A DNA stretch of 64,000 nt from Hericium rajendrae (taxonomy: Eukaryota; Basidiomycota; Agaricomycetes; Russulales; Hericiaceae), in assembly GCA_033439255.1 (NCBI GenBank), contig CM065882.1, positions 1,116,001 to 1,180,000 on the forward strand, in the 5' to 3' direction. Both the position numbers and the translations under genes were made by a program. The notes beneath the pieces were generated by a model that was given only the letters and a program-made list of their open reading frames with translations, was not told where the DNA came from and did no database searches. Positions 1-12,265 of this stretch are shown here, one piece after another. Every line of letters begins with the position of its first letter. Position 1 is the first letter of the stretch.

Positions 1-1263
1 GTGTATCATCTGAAAAATTGAAATTTTACATAGCCCAGTATTGATCTATATGTTTTATCATAGCACTATAAGGTCTATCACTATTTATGCCACCACAGTT
101 CTCAACTATGTAAGGCTATGAGACCTATCATAGCTATCATAACAGTAGTTGGACACTATATAGTGCTACATGTTTCTGAAGGATAGCTGTAGTTGTTGTA
201 CAAATCATATAAATTCAAAGGCTTGCTCTGATCTATATGGTCCCTACTACTATGATCCCTGCTATTAGTACTGTCTCAGATCAATCAGGTACAAGAGATA
301 TAGAGCCAAAATCAATTATATTTCATACAGCTACTAGTACAATCAAGTATATTACAAGTTCAAACAGTGCACATATGCACAATGGTGCACATCATGTACA
401 GGTAGAGCTATATGCAGGCATGTGTGCACTGGTAAGGCACAACAAAAGTACATATGTGCATAAGGCACTAGGTTCATGCACAAGACATGATAAGTGTCAT
501 AGCTGTGCAGGAGGTCCAGTGGCCATGCTCACCAATGTTAAGCTGTAGTGGGCCTATATGTAAGATGCAATGCACAGTGAGGATGTGTGAGATATTGAGA
601 ACCATGCATGAGGCATAGAGGGTGAGCATAAGGCATGCAGGCCCATATGTAGGGTTGCTACTAGCTTGTACAGGAGATCAACAGGGTGTGGTGGCTGTGC
701 ACAGGGTGCTGCAAGTATGTGCAGAGTGTCAAGATGCTGTAAGCCTGTACATGAAGTACAGTAAGCATCTATGGGATGGTGGCTTGTATGCAAGATGTAG
801 TGTAGCATGATGAGCATGCATAAGGCACTAAGCCTATGCATGGCTTGGTATGTCTGTGTATGAGGCATGAGGCACAAGGTACAGGCAGGTGACACACCTG
901 TACATAGCAACACACAATGCATGTATGTGGTTGTGCTGGCTGACATGCTCACATTCAGCTGTAGTCATCTCTAAGCTGTCACTGGCCCATCCACAAGGTA
1001 CATCGAGATGTGGTAGATCAGCATAGGGTGTAACCAGTGAACATGAGGCATAGTGAGCTGGCATGAGGTGTAGCAGGCATGCATGAGGCACTGGCCCCAG
1101 CACAATGCTACATGCCAAGTATAAGGCATGAGGTACAGGCCTGCATGCAAGATGTCAGTGTACCTGTACATGGCCATACATGATGGTAATTTATATACCT
1201 TCATTGATGATAAAAAAAAGGAATCGTTTTGCCATGCACAGCATTGGCCCTCTTCCACCAAGT
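1..1263 (-). mobile_element. Z0: 5' part of a Z-family element, cut by the window edge
   Basis: The sequence is the reverse complement of the first ~1.26 kb of Z1 (4787-6050), with the ACTTGGTGG end at 1255-1263. The flank at 1264 (TGTTCTTATAAATC) is the interior of the CATC element P', as seen uninterrupted at 40562. Open frames here are imperfect GCATGAGGCAC-like quasi-repeats read in all frames and are not taken as genes. The first ~1070 bp also carry an old CATC-type end (CATCTGAAAAATTG at 8) homologous to the left end of element C, so Z0 holds a captured or fossil CATC fragment. Confidence 0.75.
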
Positions 1264-1430
1264 TGTTCTTATAAATCTGAAATCTTATAAGTTATTTCTG
1301 ATTATTTCTGATAGATGACACCTGTCTTAGATGTCTGACTATCTGATGAATCTGAATGTTGCTACCAGTTTCTCCAGATTTCAATCAGATTTTATAAGAC
1401 ACAATAAGATAGTTTGTAGAGTTTCTGATG
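1264..1430. mobile_element. P': right part of a CATCAGG element interrupted by Z0
   Basis: It aligns with the right half of element P (40562-41311): the same TCTGA-rich text and the same terminus (TTTCTGATG). In P the insertion site of M2 falls where this copy is uninterrupted (near 1340), and that comparison proves the 2-bp TA TSD of M2. The left end of P' lies outside the window. Confidence 0.7.
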
Positions 1431-2028
1431 CATGGCTCTTGACGCCATGCGTGTGGGTACTGAGAGTGCATGCACCTGGTCTTGGTCATGTGCAAATTCA
1501 TGGGAACCTCCACATGTGGTGGATGTGTAGGGATGCAAGTGTGTGGGGCTAACAGACATAAGGAAGGTCACGGACAAGAAATATGAGATGTCATGTTAGG
1601 CACAACATGGAGATGGTGCATGGAGGGAATGCAGAGCGTTGAAGAGGCAGAGGGGGTCATGGAGTGTCCAAGGCAAACTGAAAATGAAAGATGATGACGT
1701 CTCACTCGTTATCAAGCGAGACTTACAAGATTAGTACAAATGCAGTGAAATAGAGTTTTATTGATGCACCTGAAGCCCTTCCGAGACCTACATAGCCCTC
1801 TTTGCCTTCGAGTTGAAAGAAATTGCAAAGAGGAGAAGATGGGAGGTTGTGACAAGTAGTAAGAGCAACTGACCTGTGAGTGACCTGTGATGTCACAGGT
1901 ACCTGACCTGCAGCTCTGGATCACCTGGTGGTGCAAACTCGTCCGGATCCAGGTCAGCCTTGCTGCCATGTTGAATACCTATGGGTTCAGATCTGGGTCA
2001 CTCACAAGTGCACTCATGTTGAACCCTA
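1431..2028 (-). mobile_element. U3: right part of a U-family element
   Basis: It ends in GTTGAACCCTA at 2028, the U-family terminal inverted repeat, preceded by the family's subterminal GGTCA/TGACC half-sites. On the minus strand it has the family hairpin GTCTCGCTT...CGAGTGAGAC at 1699-1722. The left portion is interrupted by P' and lies beyond the window, so its TSD cannot be tested (the right-hand candidate is TATGACTC). Confidence 0.65.
1699..1722 (-). other. U-family covarying hairpin (U3 copy)
   Basis: Stem GTCTCRCT paired with AGYGAGAC; it lies ~50 nt downstream of a degenerate donor-like GGTGCA on the minus strand. Equivalent in position to the hairpins at 6901, 11200 and 53767. Confidence 0.55.
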
Positions 2029-2299
2029 TATGACTCTGATAATAGTGTTATGTAGTATATATAACTTAACAGTATAGCAGCATATGTGAGCATAGATGTG
2101 CAGCCATCTCAAAAATGTAAAATCTACATAGCTGCCAGCCAATGCTATGCCTAGTTTCATAGTGCTATAGTTGCTATGTAGTTGGGCCACAATTTATAAT
2201 CAATCTGACCAGTGAGACTTAACTCATTTATGCACTGTTCTAAATATAACTCACAATTGAAAAAAAAATCATCTTGTTATATGAAGCATCACCCCTCTT
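2029..2299 (-). mobile_element. Z8: fragment of an old Z element, continued at 22882-22892
   Basis: On the minus strand, 22892-22882 (ACTTGGAGCAA) joined to 2299 downwards gives a degenerate Z 5' end: ACTTGG..., GAGGGGTGATGC, then an A/T-rich run. It resembles the Z10-like end at 54471. Element A is inserted here with a 2-bp TT duplication (2298-2299 and 22882-22883). No gene is visible. Confidence 0.6.
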
Positions 2300-2639
2300 C
2301 ATCTGAGAAAAAGGATTTTTATATAGCAGCAAGTCCCATTATGGGCCCTATCAGTGAGCTATAGAGGCTATGAGGCAGAACTGTCTAGCTATGAAGAGCT
2401 ATGGGGAGCTATGATAGGCCCTATAGCATGAGGTGTTAAATACATAGGATGCCATAGCCTCTATAGCTTGGGGTGTCAAATGTATAGAAGTATCATAGTT
2501 ACTTAGAGAAAGTATAGATACTATGGCTACTATATACACTATTGTCAGCTAGCCAGGACTCAAGACATTGAAGCAAAAAAAAATCTCATATTCAAGATAC
2601 ACTACCACAGACAAGAGCACTACCACTAACTATTTAGTA

Positions 2640-3720
2640 GGTAACAAATCGGGGGCCAGGAGAACCTGCATGAGCAGGTCACAGGCCAGAGGCATCGAAC
2701 AGGTGCATGCTGTCCGGGCACACAAACGAGCACACGGACAGGCACGCACTCAAACGGGTAAGTGCGCGCTGTTGGGCATGCATAAGCATGTGTCAGCAGT
2801 ACGCAGCACACCTTCTGGGGCATGCGTGAGCAGTTGGTGTGGACATGCGTGGCTGTGCACTCATATGAGAGTGCATACGCGCATGCCCCAGGGGAACACG
2901 CATGCAGTCGGGGCCTCGGTCTTCGCGCGGTCGCTGGGCCGAGCGTGGTCGCATACGTTGGAGAGGCTGTCTGGGTGTTGCGCACATCGGACTTCGCCCG
3001 GGTTTGCACACCATGCACGGTTGTGCTTGGGCCTGCATAGACATGCATGGCTGCACGCTCGCATGCAGGAGTGCGTGCGTGCACTGGTGAGGCCATTCGC
3101 GCATGCACGGCCACGTGTCATGTCCACAAGCACGTTGCTGGGGGCATGCTAGCTCATCCACACCATGCGGGAGCTCGCACATGAGCCTGTTGAGGGCGTG
3201 CGGTGTTGTCGTGGGCATGCGAGAAGCACAGTGGCTGCAGCAGGCCGGGCAAGGGACCTCAAGTCGCACCTCGTTGCCATAGCAACGAGGTGCGACAGTG
3301 GTGACGGCGGCGGGGATGTTGAGGAGATGGTGCAGCAGGCTCGGGATGTAGGCGTGGGTTGTTGGGACCTCGTGTGGGCTTGCATGCCATGCATCGCCAT
3401 GCGTGATCGTGCATGGGAGTGCATGCATATGCTAGCTGGCCTGTCCACAGAAGTGCGTGGCTGGGCATGCCTAGCCACGTGTCATGGCTGCAGGCATGTT
3501 GTCGATGGCAAGGAGGTGGTGGTGTGCATGGTTGGTATGAGGACATGCAGGTGTTGTTGAGAGGATGCGAGGGTGCAGGTGAACGACATCATGCCCTGTT
3601 GCCATGGCAACGAGGCACGATGACGTGGACACAGATGCCGTTGTCGATGCATGGAGTGCGGGAGGCGGGAGGCTCGTGGATGTGGGCGTGGGCATAGGCG
3701 TGGGGTAGGTGACGTGCAGT
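2640..3720. repeat. GC-rich GCATGC quasi-repeat block of A
   Basis: Dense CATGC/GCGTG text gives overlapping Pro/His/Ala/Arg/Cys-rich open frames on both strands. None shows a domain or conserved start between copies. It contains a near-perfect 34-bp hairpin at 3263-3296. The homologous block in A' is at about 19000-20170. Confidence 0.6.
3263..3296. repeat. 34-bp hairpin, GTCGCACCTCGTTGC stem
   Basis: A 15-bp stem (GTCGCACCTCGTTGC with GCAACGAGGTGCGAC) around a CATA loop. A' keeps a degraded version at about 19524-19555. A shorter relative (GTTGCCATGGCAAC) occurs at 3598 and 19203. Confidence 0.7.
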
Positions 3721-3833
3721 GGGTCGGGACTGCCAATGATGTAGTTGAGAAGCAGGTGTTGTGCTGACGGGGCAGCGGAAAGAAGGCGAGGTGGTGGAAA
3801 GATAGCGATGGGGGAGGAAAAGTGGAAGAACAA

Positions 3834-3869
3834 GAGAGTATTGCTCATTCGAGAACGAGTGATACTCTC
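3834..3869 (-). other. CATC-family hairpin (A copy)
   Basis: GAGAGTATTGCTC and GAGTGATACTCTC pair with two wobble pairs around a 10-nt loop. It lies ~40 nt downstream (minus strand) of a perfect donor-like AGGTAAGT at 3909-3916. Same position and orientation relative to the TATA box as in B, N, Q and A'. Confidence 0.7.
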
Positions 3870-4305
3870 TTTATTAGTATGAAGAATGCTAATAAAGAGT
3901 TTAGTTTTACTTACCTTGATCCCTCTTCGCCCTATCGAGACCCTCCTGCATTTGATGTGACGAGTTAGTGAGTAGACAAACGGCAGAGGGACGAGAGGAG
4001 AGGAGGGTGGTGGTATGAGAGTCAAACTTTGACGTGCCTTCGGTGCTTCAGCTACTGAATGCACGCGAGTTCGAACGTTTCGAGCCTAGTAAATCAAATA
4101 AAACACTTTAAATTCTGAAAAAAAGATAAAATTCATGATTCATCTACAACATTGAATCGTATGAGGTGAGTATCTAACTAATCTACTATTAGCTACTGGG
4201 CAACAAAGTGAACTTAGCAAAATCTGGCACTTAGCCTCTAACGCGAATGCTTGGCACCGCCCGGCCCGGTCTCGGCAGCCACATTTGGTGCTCCACTCGC
4301 CACGT

Positions 4306-4315
4306 CTATATAAGG
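4306..4315 (+). promoter_or_regulatory. TATA promoter of element A
   Basis: CTATATAAGG within CCACGTCTATATAAGGCC, followed by GCGCGATGCGC and a long pyrimidine-rich tract ending in donor-like TGGTAGGT about 100 nt on. The same arrangement recurs in A', B, C, N and Q, which is unlikely by chance. The transcript would run away from the hairpin-bearing transcript on the opposite strand. Confidence 0.65.
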
Positions 4316-4799
4316 CCTGCGCGATGCGCTGTCTCTCTCTCTTACCTACCACTACCATCTCCTGTCTTTCGTCATTCACTCTTCTTTTATTCTAACCCTC
4401 TTATGTTTGGTAGGTTGTTATATTGTGTTCTTGTCCACTAACCCTAATGTTCTTTGTAGACTTTATATTTTTGCTTTTTCTTTTCTTTGGTATGTCTTAT
4501 TATGTTCTTATATTTCTCTTTTGTCTTGTACTAATTTATTTCATTATGTTTAGATCATATTTTCACTTTTTCTTATCTTTGAGGTAAGTTTTATCTTATC
4601 TCTTATCTTATCTCTTATATATCCTATCTTATCTTTTATCTTATCTTATCTAGCTTGACTTGATTATAAGTTGCTATCTATTGTAGTTTTGTAGTAATTT
4701 GTAGTCTTGTATAAGTATATTGCAATGAGATATTGTTTATAATATCATGCTTCTAAATTTTCAATCTTTTGAAAGTTTTAAACATAACTTGGTGGAAGA

Positions 4800-6042
4800 G
4801 GGCCAATGCTGTGCATGACAAAACGATTCCTTTTTTATCATCAATGAAGGTATATAAATTACCATCATGTATGGCCATGTACAGGTACACTGACATCTTG
4901 CATGCAGGCCCATACCTCATGCCTTATACTTGACATGTAGCATTGTGCTGGGGCCAGTGCCTCATGCATGCCTGCTACACCTCATGCCAGCCCACTATGC
5001 CTCATGTTCACTGGTCACACCCTATGCTGGTCTACTACATCTCGATGTACCTTGTGGATGGGCCAGTGACAGCTTAGAGATGACTACAGCTGAATGTGAG
5101 CATGTCAGCCAGCACAACCATATACATGCATTGTGTGTTGCTATGTGCAGATGTGTCACCTGCCTGTACCTTGTGCCTTATGCCTCATACACAGACATAC
5201 TGAGCCATGCATAGGCTTAGTGCCTTATGCATGCTCATCATGCTACACTATATCTTGCATACAAGCCACCATCCCATAGATGCTTACTGTACTTCATGTA
5301 CAGGCCCACAGCATCTTGACACTCTGCACATGCTTGCAGCACCCTGTGCATGGCCACTACACTCTGTTGATCTCCTGTACAAGCTAGTAGCAGCCCTACA
5401 TATGGGCCTGCATGCCTTATGCTCACCCTCTATGCCTCATGCATGGCTCTCAATATCTCACACATCCTCACTGCACATTGCATCTTACATATAGGCCCAC
5501 TACAGCTTAACATTGGTGAGCATGGCCACTGGACCTTCTGCACAGCTATGACACTTATCATGCCTTGTGCATGAACCTAGTGCCTTATGCACATATGTAC
5601 TTTTGTTGTGTCTTACCAGTGCACACATATCTGCACATAGCTCTACCTATACATGATGTGCACCATTGTGCATGTGTGCACTGTTTGAACTTGTAATATA
5701 CTTGATTGTACTAGTAGCTATATGAAATATAATTGATTTTGGCTTTATATCTCTTGTACCTGATTGATCTGAGACAGTACTAATAGCAAGGATCATAGTA
5801 GGGACCATATAGATCAGAGCAAGCCTTTGAATTTATATGATCTGTATAACAACTACAGTTATCCTTCAGAAACATGTAGCACTGTATAGTGTTCAACTAC
5901 TGTTATGATAGCTATGATAGGCCTCATAGCCTTACATAGTTGAGAACTATGGTGGCATAAATAGTGATAGACCTTATAGTGCTATGATAAAACATATAGA
6001 TCAATACTGGGCTATGTGAAATTTCAATTTTTCAGATGATAC
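4800..6042 (-). repeat. Fossil CATC-type segment inside the Z1 5' arm
   Basis: Read on the minus strand from 6042 it starts CATCTGAAAAATTGAAATTTC and follows the left end of element C (7862 onwards: ...TATCATAG...GAGGTCTAT...). The match is diverged and is shared by Z0, Z1 and Z2, so the piece was in the Z ancestor. No second CATC end is recognisable. Translations (Cys/His/Met/Leu-rich) reflect the ATGCATGAGGCAC text. Confidence 0.5.
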
Positions 6043-6564
6043 ACACTACATCAACTCATATATGCACTCTTGGCTCACATTTTTTGACCTATGCATACTT
6101 TTGTTGATCTGCTTACACATGTATCAACCTATGGGCATCACAGCAAACTTATATATGCTTCTACTACCTCATACATTTTCTGTTAGCCTGTGCACCTTCT
6201 ATTGATTTGTATGCATTGCTGCTAGCACCAAAGGCAGAATTTAATTTCTATATTTGGATTTTTTTTTCTGACTTTTACAAAAAATAACATAAATCATACC
6301 AGTTTTTTTTTTAAATAGGGCTTATATCTCTTCAATGTATTATACAATCTAGTCAGTATTTTTCTATTTTACATGCATAAAATACTATTAAAATTGAATT
6401 CTCACCTTCAAACCATATTTTGTATACTGGCAGAAATTAGTGACCAAATATGGCAACTACTTTCTGGTAAAATTGCCTGTTGATTAGCATGAAGGTCCAG
6501 AGTAACAAAAAACTTATACAAATGTATAAGAGCATCAATTGTGCAAACATCACTTTAAGTATAT
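6043..6564. other. Unique interior of the Z arm, no gene seen
   Basis: A/T-rich sequence also present in Z2 (16074-16592, inverted), Z3 and Z4. It supplies the uninterrupted reference (around 6412) that proves the AT duplication of element B. Confidence 0.6.
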
Positions 6565-6900
6565 TAGGGTTCAACACAAGTGCACTCATGAGTGACCTAG
6601 ATCTGAACTTGCAGGTATTCTATCTGTCCAAGGTGTTGACCTGGATCCATGCAGGTTTGCACCACTGGGTGATTTGGAGCTGTGGGTCAGGTATCTGTGA
6701 CATCACAGATCACTTGCAGGTCAGTTGGTCTTGAAGTTGTGTCTCACTTTTATGATGCCCTCCTCTTTGTTTCTTCATCTGGATCCTCCCCTTTTCACCA
6801 TATCTTCTCAATTCAATGGCAGGATGGGTGTTATGGAGATTCAAGAGGCTTCTAGGTGAGTCCAAAAGCCTTTTATTTCATTGTATTGTACTGATCTCAA

Positions 6901-6928
6901 GAGTCTTGCTCGATAACAAGCAAGGCTC
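6901..6928 (+). other. U-family hairpin (U2a copy)
   Basis: GAGTCTTGCT pairs with AGCAAGGCTC. It follows a donor-like AGGTGAGT at 6864 by ~30 nt and precedes TTCTTTGACAGG. Several pairs differ from the CATC version in a compensatory way. Confidence 0.6.
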
Positions 6929-6959
6929 TCATTTTTCACTGTTCTTTGACAGGTTTCAT

Positions 6960-7861
6960 GATGTTTGACAGGTTTCATGATGTCCCACCATTTTTTGACA
7001 TCATCCACCATATCTCGTGCACCATCTGTGCTTCTCCCATCGTTCTCATCAACAGGTCAACCAGCCAACCGGCCCTCACCCATCTTCGACAACTAGCACT
7101 CATGTGCACCAGAGATTTAATTTCCACTCACAATGGTAAGAGCATGCACAGTGCCAGTCTAGCACTGCAACTGCAAGGCCCACAATGCCTGTCAGGTCTT
7201 GTTGCTACAGCATTGTTGCTACAACAGCAAGGCTCGACATCTTTTTGCTGATCATCTGAGCAGTGCCTAGCATGCCTCGACAATGCACAGTTGTTTGCAA
7301 ACAGCTTTGCATATCCTTGCATGTCTGAGACAGTGTGCATCTACCAATACATGCCTTGCTAGTATACACGTTTTTGACTACATGCCCCCACCATCCCATA
7401 GTCCATTGCTCAAACTACATGTGTGCATTCATGCCCATGGACATCACACATGCCACTATGCATGCTGTCATGTCATTCATCTGGCAGAAGCCCAATGTGA
7501 GGCAAGTTTTATATGTCATCAGTGCTATTCAACAACCAAAATGCACCCTCCCCGGTCTCATTCTCAATTCCTATCCAAGCTGGTGATGTTATTTGTGTGT
7601 GCATGCCCACAGCTATGCCAGTAAACCAGCACCCACACATGCTCCCCTCGCACATGTGCCAGCCCATGTGCACACACATACTCAAAGCTGCCCCACCGGC
7701 ATGTGCACGCCCATGTCGATGCCACAAGTATGTTGCATGTAGCCTTTTGAATCCATACCTTGCTTGTAAACTTCATACACTTCATGGGTATGACAAGATA
7801 TAGTGATAATGGGCATATGTGATTGGAGCTGTAAGTTAGTGTTGGCAGATGGCATATAGTA
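6960..7861. other. U2a interior, no confident gene
   Basis: Shared with U2b (14896-15690, inverted). Open frames of 60-110 codons on both strands are not conserved in frame between the two copies. Composition is rich in CATGC and CACATG. Confidence 0.5.
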
Positions 7862-8194
7862 CATCTGAAAAATTGTTATTCCACATAGTACAGTGTTCAT
7901 TTATGTGTCCTATCATAGTGCTATGAGGTCTATGGCCATCTATGTAGCTACTCCTCTCAACTATGTAGGTCTACAAGGCCTATCATAGCTTCCATAGCAG
8001 TAGTGAGACATTATACAGTGCTATATATTTCTGAGGGGCAGCTATAGTTGCTATGTAAACTCATTGCTTGCTATGGTCCCTATGGTCCCTATGACCCCTA
8101 CTATTAGTACCATCTCAAGTCAACCAGGTATGAAAGATATAAAGTCAAAATTGATTACATTTAATATAGCTACTAATACAGTCAACTACACTAC

Positions 8195-9420
8195 AAGTTG
8201 AAAGGTGTATCACAGAATGGCATGCACGCGCACAAGGCGCTGGGTCCGTGCACGAGGCACGGCAGGCACAGTTGCTGTGCAGGAGGTGCAGTGAGCGCGG
8301 CAGGCATGCAGTGGCCATGCATGCTGGCATCAGGCTGCAGCGAATCTGCGCGCGAGGTGAGTGGGGCGCAGCAGTATGCGCAAGACACCGGGCCCATGGG
8401 CAAGGCACTGGGCCCATGGGCGAGGTGCAGCAGGGCACGATGTATGAGCGTGAGGCACGGCGGATGCATGCGGGGTGCTTGGCAGCCGCTGGTTTGTGTG
8501 CAAGGTACAGTGGGGCACAGTGGCCAGGCACGAGGTGTAACGGGATGCGGCAGGTGAGCACAAGGCACCAGGCCCATGTGCGAGGTGCAGCAGGTGGGCG
8601 CAGGACATGATGGGCAGCTGTGAGGCATGGCAGAGGCACGGCAAGGGTACATGAGCCGTAGTACGATGTGCGTCGCAGGGCGTGGGGAGTTGCGCAGTGT
8701 GGGCCTGCCACAGATTCATCCGCGAAGGGCGGCGAGGTGTCACTGGGTGTGAGGCATTGCAGGGTGGTGGGGCGTCGCTGGGCGTGGGCTGATGCAGGCT
8801 CATCTGCGAGGTGCCACGGGGCGTTGTGAGGTATCAGGCATCGAGAGGCATTGCGGGACGTGGGGCGTTGTGGGACATGGGATTGCTGCAGACTCGTCCG
8901 CACATGCAACGAGGCGTCGTTGGACATGGGGCTGTCATGGGCTCATCCACGAGGTGCGGCGAGGCATCGCGGGCATGAGATGTTGTGATGCGTGGGGCGT
9001 CGCGGGGCACGGTGCTGGTGCTGGCTTGTTCGCGAGGCGCGGCAGGCATGGGCGAGGCGTGGTGAATGTGGGCGAGGCATAGCGAGCATGCTGGTGGGCC
9101 CGCACGCAGCACGGCGGGGTTGTGCACAAGGCGTGGGCTCATGCGCGAGACGGGCCATGCACAGCACGTCTGGCCTGCACGCCACACAGCAGTGTGACAC
9201 CCAGATTGCAAGGCCATGCGCGAGGGGTGGAGCCCATGCGTGAGGCAACGGGCTGACGTGGGCATTGTCCGGTGGGGTGCATGTGCTGGCAACGTGGGTG
9301 TGGGCATTGGGAGACAGCACGCCAGCCACTGCAGGCATGACGGCGATGCTAAGCGATGGGAAGGCGACGGGGGGTGATGGTGATGCTGAGCAATGGGGAG
9401 ATGATGGCGGGAGGTGACGG
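8195..9420. repeat. GC-rich GAGGCAC quasi-repeat block of C
   Basis: Irregular repeats of GCACGAGGCACxGG. Long Pro/Ala/His/Cys-rich frames exist on the minus strand (up to 260 codons) but are not conserved between C, N and B. I treat them as by-products of composition. Confidence 0.5.
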
Positions 9421-9883
9421 CGGGAGGCAAGGGGCATCGAGAGGTGCAGAGAGAGAAGGAGGTTGAGAGTACTGCTCTCTATATTAGCACGAATAGACAC
9501 AATTAGATTTTTTTGACTCACCTTGTGGCCCCTCGTCACCCTACTATCCTCCTTCGGTGTTCCGTTTGATGGGAGAGGACGGAGAGATGGGAGGAGGGGG
9601 TTGGATGGTGGGAGAAGAGTCGAACATTGAACGTTTGAACATTCGAACTTCGACAAATGTTTCGAGCGTAGTAAATCAATTTAAATAGGAAAAAATCAAA
9701 GAAAAAGAGAGTATATACAATTCATTAAGAGAATGCGACTGAATGAGCTCAGTATCTATCTACTGTACTACAGGCTACTGGGTAGCGACACGAACTTAAT
9801 GATGTCTGCCGTCTTAGCCTCTAATGCAGCATCCGGCATCACCCGGGCCAAGTTGCGTCACCCACATTTAGTGCTCGCCACGT

Positions 9884-9893
9884 CTATATAAGG
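9884..9893 (+). promoter_or_regulatory. TATA promoter of element C
   Basis: CCACGTCTATATAAGGCATG followed by GCGATGCGC, a CT-rich leader and donor-like CGGTAAGTTG at ~9986. Same architecture as in A. Confidence 0.65.
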
Positions 9894-10559
9894 CATGTGC
9901 GATGCGCTTGCTCTCTCTCTTCCCTACCACCACCATCTCTCATCTTTTGTCACTCTCTCCTCTTTTGCTTTAACCTTCTTATGTTCGGTAAGTTGTTTTA
10001 TTGTTTTATTGTCTCTAACCTTATGTTTTTTTCTATAGCCTTTGCATTTTCGCTTTTTTATTTTCTTTGGTATGTTGTTATTTTGTTTGATTGTTTCTAA
10101 CCCTAATGTTTTTCACAGACTTTGCATTTTCGCTTTTATTTCTTTAGGTAAGCCTTAGATCTTTCATTTATTACATCTTGTAATATTAATTTGTTGACTT
10201 GACTTGTAGATCATTTTCGCTTTTTCTTATCTCTAGAGTAAGTCTTATCTTTTATCTTTCTATCTTATCTTTTATCTTATCTTATCTTATGTTTATCATT
10301 GATCTTATCTCAACTTTTGTTTATCACTTATCTTATCTTATCTTTTAGTTTTATCATATTTTGTAGTGTATTATACATTTGTTAGTAATGTTTGTAGTAA
10401 TATACTAGATGTGTTGTAATCAAATATTACTTGAAATATAATGCTTTTCAATATTTCAGATGTGTTATGATTATTTTATTTCATTCATAAGTTTATATAT
10501 TGTTGGCAGAGGTGACGTAGAGTAAATAGTAGTCTTACTAGCTAGATGTAATACAATAC

Positions 10560-10740
10560 TAGGGATATACATCATAGCTCATATAGCCATGATAGCCATC
10601 ATATGCTATGGTAGCTATGATAGCTATGGTAGCTACTGCCTTATACTATGGCAGCTATGATAGCTATGATAGCTGTCATCTCACACTATGATAGCTATGG
10701 TAGCTATGATAGCTCTATGTAGATTGCCTTGCTGCTATGT
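10560..10740. repeat. TAGCTATGATAGC subterminal repeats of C
   Basis: Short imperfect palindromes (AGCTATGATAGCT, AGCTATGGTAGCT) are stacked ~90-270 bp inside the right end. A', B, N and A carry the same block; Q has CTACTGTAGCTACTGTAG instead. They could be transposase-binding sites (inference). Confidence 0.6.
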
Positions 10741-10883
10741 AAAGCTATGTATAAAAGGACACTGCTACGGACCTATGAGATCTATGTAGGCTATATAAGT
10801 CTGTATACCACTGTCATATTTCTTAGATGTATGTAGTTAGTTAGGGATCACGACATATAGATTTGAACTTTGCAATATAATAT

Positions 10884-12265
10884 ATTAGGGTTCGACACGA
10901 GTGCACCCATGGATGACCCGGATCCGAACCCATGAGTATTCAACATGGCGCAAGGCCTGACCTGAATCTGTGTGGGTTTCAGCCACCGGGTGATCCGGAG
11001 CCGTGGGTCAGGTACCTGTGACATTACGGGTCACTCGCAGGTCAGTACGTTCATTTTTCTCTTACACCTCACCACACCCTCCAATCGTTCTCTCTTCGTC
11101 GTTCCTCGTCAACACAGCCGCAGGAAGGGTTTTGGAAGAGTTAGAGAGGCATAAAGTGAGTCTAAATGGCCTTTTTTCCATTTTGCTGTACTGATCACAA
11201 GTCTCGCTCACATTATCAAGCGAGACTCATCTTTTGTTGTTCTTCGACAGTCCCCAATGCTTCACCATCCTTCGACAGCTATCTCGCTTATCGCGCACCA
11301 CCCATATCCCCCCTCATCATTCCTGGTTCTAAAATCCCTCAAGAGCCCATAATACTATCGTTCAATCAGCAGCCCGGCCCTTTCCCACAACCTGCGCTCA
11401 TATGTGCAAGGGATTTTACCTCCCATTCATGCCCCCAAAGGCAAGTGCTGTCTTGCTATAGTGTGTTCACAGCCAGCAACGTGTTATCAACCACAACTGA
11501 TCATTTGTTGATCACTCACACAGGGGCCGCATGCGTCTGATGACTTCAAGACTGTCCATGCCTGTATTTCTCCCATCCTCCGCTGTACGCCTCCCTGATG
11601 GCGCGCATCTGCTGCACATGGCATCTTCGTGCGAACATGCGACTCTATTAAGAGCCATGCATGCTCGCATCCTCGTCTGCCGTGCCAGACTGATTTGTGC
11701 TGATACTTTGAGCACGATGATCCCGAGCGGACATGCCGCACATCAGATGCACCACAAGGACATCAAGAACACGTACGTGCACGTCATGCGTCGTATCCAG
11801 GACACATATGTGCATGTCATGCAGTGCGTCCGAGACACATCGCATTTGGTACATTTATAGCCGAGATGCTCAACGTGAGTGGGGTAGAATGTGCAGCGTG
11901 CATGGCAGTGGGGCTAGTGAACGTGCATGCACAGAGGCACCGTGACGATAAGTGAGTGGGGCAGCGGCGGTAAACAGGTGGTGGCGTGCAATGAAATTGG
12001 CCTCAGATCTGCAGCTAATAAGACATTCTGGTACATTATGTAGTGCAATTCATGTACATATCAATGTCTATTTAATAAATAAGAGTTGGAATTGCAGATC
12101 ATTATCGGGTGACTTGCGGGTCAATACACTTCAGCAAATCCTTGACCTGGATCCGGACAGGTCTCAGCCACTGAGTGATCTGGATCTGCGGGTCCGATAC
12201 CTACGAGTAAATTTGACAGGTATACCTGTATCGACCCGCAGGTGACTCTGAATTGTGTCAATTCC
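10884..12265 (+). mobile_element. U1: U-family element, 1382 bp, inside U2a
   Basis: Ends ATTAGGGTTCGACACGAGT and, inverted, GGAATTGACACAATT, flanked by TATAATAT on both sides (10876-10883 and 12266-12273), an exact 8-bp TSD. Removal restores GCAATATAATATGTTAACC as in U2b. It carries the family hairpin (11200) and donor-like AAGTGAGT (11155). GC-rich frames at 11500-11950 show no domain. Confidence 0.85.
11200..11227 (+). other. U-family hairpin (U1 copy)
   Basis: AGTCTCGCT pairs perfectly with AGCGAGACT around a ten-base loop, followed by TTCTTCGACAG. The last motif also follows the hairpin in A' (18970-18980), a CATC element. Confidence 0.65.

Larger units (their letters stand above)
7862..10829 (-). 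mobile_element. C: large CATC element, 2968 bp
   Basis: Ends CATCTGAAAAATTG and, inverted, CATCTAAGAAATATG, flanked by TA (7860-7861 and 10830-10831). Removing it restores the sequence seen in U2b (CATATAGTATGTAGTTAG). Contents: GGCAC-rich block (8200-9420), eroded hairpin (~9465), donor-like ACTCACCT (minus), TATA box (9884), A/T-rich tract and TAGCTATGATAG repeats. No protein is recognised. Confidence 0.85.
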